13,963 bases of DNA from JAHHUA01 sp036635475 (GTDB taxonomy: Bacteria; Bacillota; Clostridia; Oscillospirales; Ruminococcaceae), in NCBI GenBank assembly GCA_036635475.1, contig JAVWQH010000041.1, positions 1 to 13,963 of the forward strand, read 5' to 3'. The translations under genes and the position numbers were made by a program. The first letter of the stretch is position 1; every line of letters starts with the position of its first letter. This document shows positions 13,875 to 13,963 of the stretch, piece by piece. A model generated the notes under the pieces. That model was not told the origin of the DNA. It searched no databases and was given only the letters and a program-made list of their open reading frames with translations.

Positions 13875-13879
13875 AACTC

Positions 13880-13907
13880 TTGTCGCTGAGAGAGATTGAT
13901 GCGACAA
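13880..13907 (+). promoter_or_regulatory. Hairpin in the pre-tRNA leader
   Basis: TTGTCGC (13880-13886) pairs with GCGACAA (13901-13907), 7 bp with a 14-base loop, starting at the predicted transcript start and ending 5 nt before the tRNA. It probably stabilises the 5' end of the precursor before RNase P cleavage. Confidence 0.55.
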
Positions 13908-13912
13908 AGTGT

Positions 13913-13963
13913 GGGAGCATAGCTCAGCTGGGAGAGCATCTGCCTTACAAGCAGAGGGTCACA
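13913..13963 (+). tRNA. tRNA-Val (anticodon UAC), cut by the window end
   Basis: The acceptor 5' strand is GGGAGCA (13913-13919), followed by TA and a D-arm GCTC (13922-13925) / GAGC (13934-13937) with loop AGCTGGGA. The anticodon stem is TCTGC (13939-13943) / GCAGA (13951-13955) with loop CTTACAA, placing the anticodon TAC at 13946-13948, which reads GUA and the other Val codons. The variable loop GGGTC is present, but the T-arm and acceptor 3' strand lie beyond the window. A consensus promoter upstream suggests it is the first gene of a tRNA transcript; whether more tRNAs follow cannot be seen. Confidence 0.95.

Noticed and set aside
1..13963. CRISPR array, prophage or insertion sequence with transposase
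   Set aside because: No regularly spaced repeats, phage structural genes, integrase or transposase frames are present. Only the edge hairpin hints at a mobile element.

Overview
The window is AT-rich DNA from a low-GC Firmicute, most likely a member of the Clostridia. The evidence is purine-rich Shine-Dalgarno (SD) sites, TTG and GTG starts behind good SD sites, sigma-A-type promoters (TTGACA/TATAAT, often extended -10), a zinc-ribbon L32, and the neighbourhoods rpsO-pnp, yceD-rpmF and DUF512-der. UGA is used as a stop, so the code is standard. The species cannot be named from the sequence alone.

Layout. (1) 1-1554: an M28-type zinc peptidase whose catalytic core looks intact but which has no convincing start. 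Its N-terminus is short and its frame runs into an elaborate hairpin at the left edge. (2) 1659-3282: guaA (GMP synthase) on the minus strand, sharing a bidirectional terminator with the peptidase gene. (3) 3283-3798: a divergent, very AT-rich intergenic region with a guaA promoter, two candidate promoters facing rpsO and an rpsO leader that can cover its own SD. (4) 3799-6451: rpsO (S15) and pnp (PNPase), with a hairpin between them, a long pnp leader stem and a second anti-SD. (5) 6504-7819: a CNNM/CorC-type membrane protein with its own promoter. (6) 7963-8828: yceD-rpmF with a consensus promoter and a strong terminator. (7) 8864-11560: a DUF512 radical-SAM/PDZ protein followed by der (EngA GTPase). 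(8) 11565-13479: an accessory cassette of an ArsR-type repressor (SdpR-like), an SdpI-like membrane immunity protein and a CPBP/CAAX-type membrane protease, driven by one promoter bracketed by two copies of a 24-bp dyad operator. (9) 13524-13712: a small gene of unknown function on the minus strand. (10) 13846-13963: a perfect consensus promoter and the first two thirds of a tRNA-Val(UAC).

Most of the window is housekeeping: purine synthesis, ribosome assembly, RNA decay, ion homeostasis and translation GTPases. Three places stand out. The pnp leader can form mutually exclusive pairings that would let PNPase switch off its own translation. The rpsO leader has an 8-bp anti-SD helix suited to S15 autorepression. 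The sdpR-sdpI-CPBP cassette looks like an orphan bacteriocin-immunity module, because no SdpABC toxin genes are visible, and its twin-operator control region is clear in the sequence.
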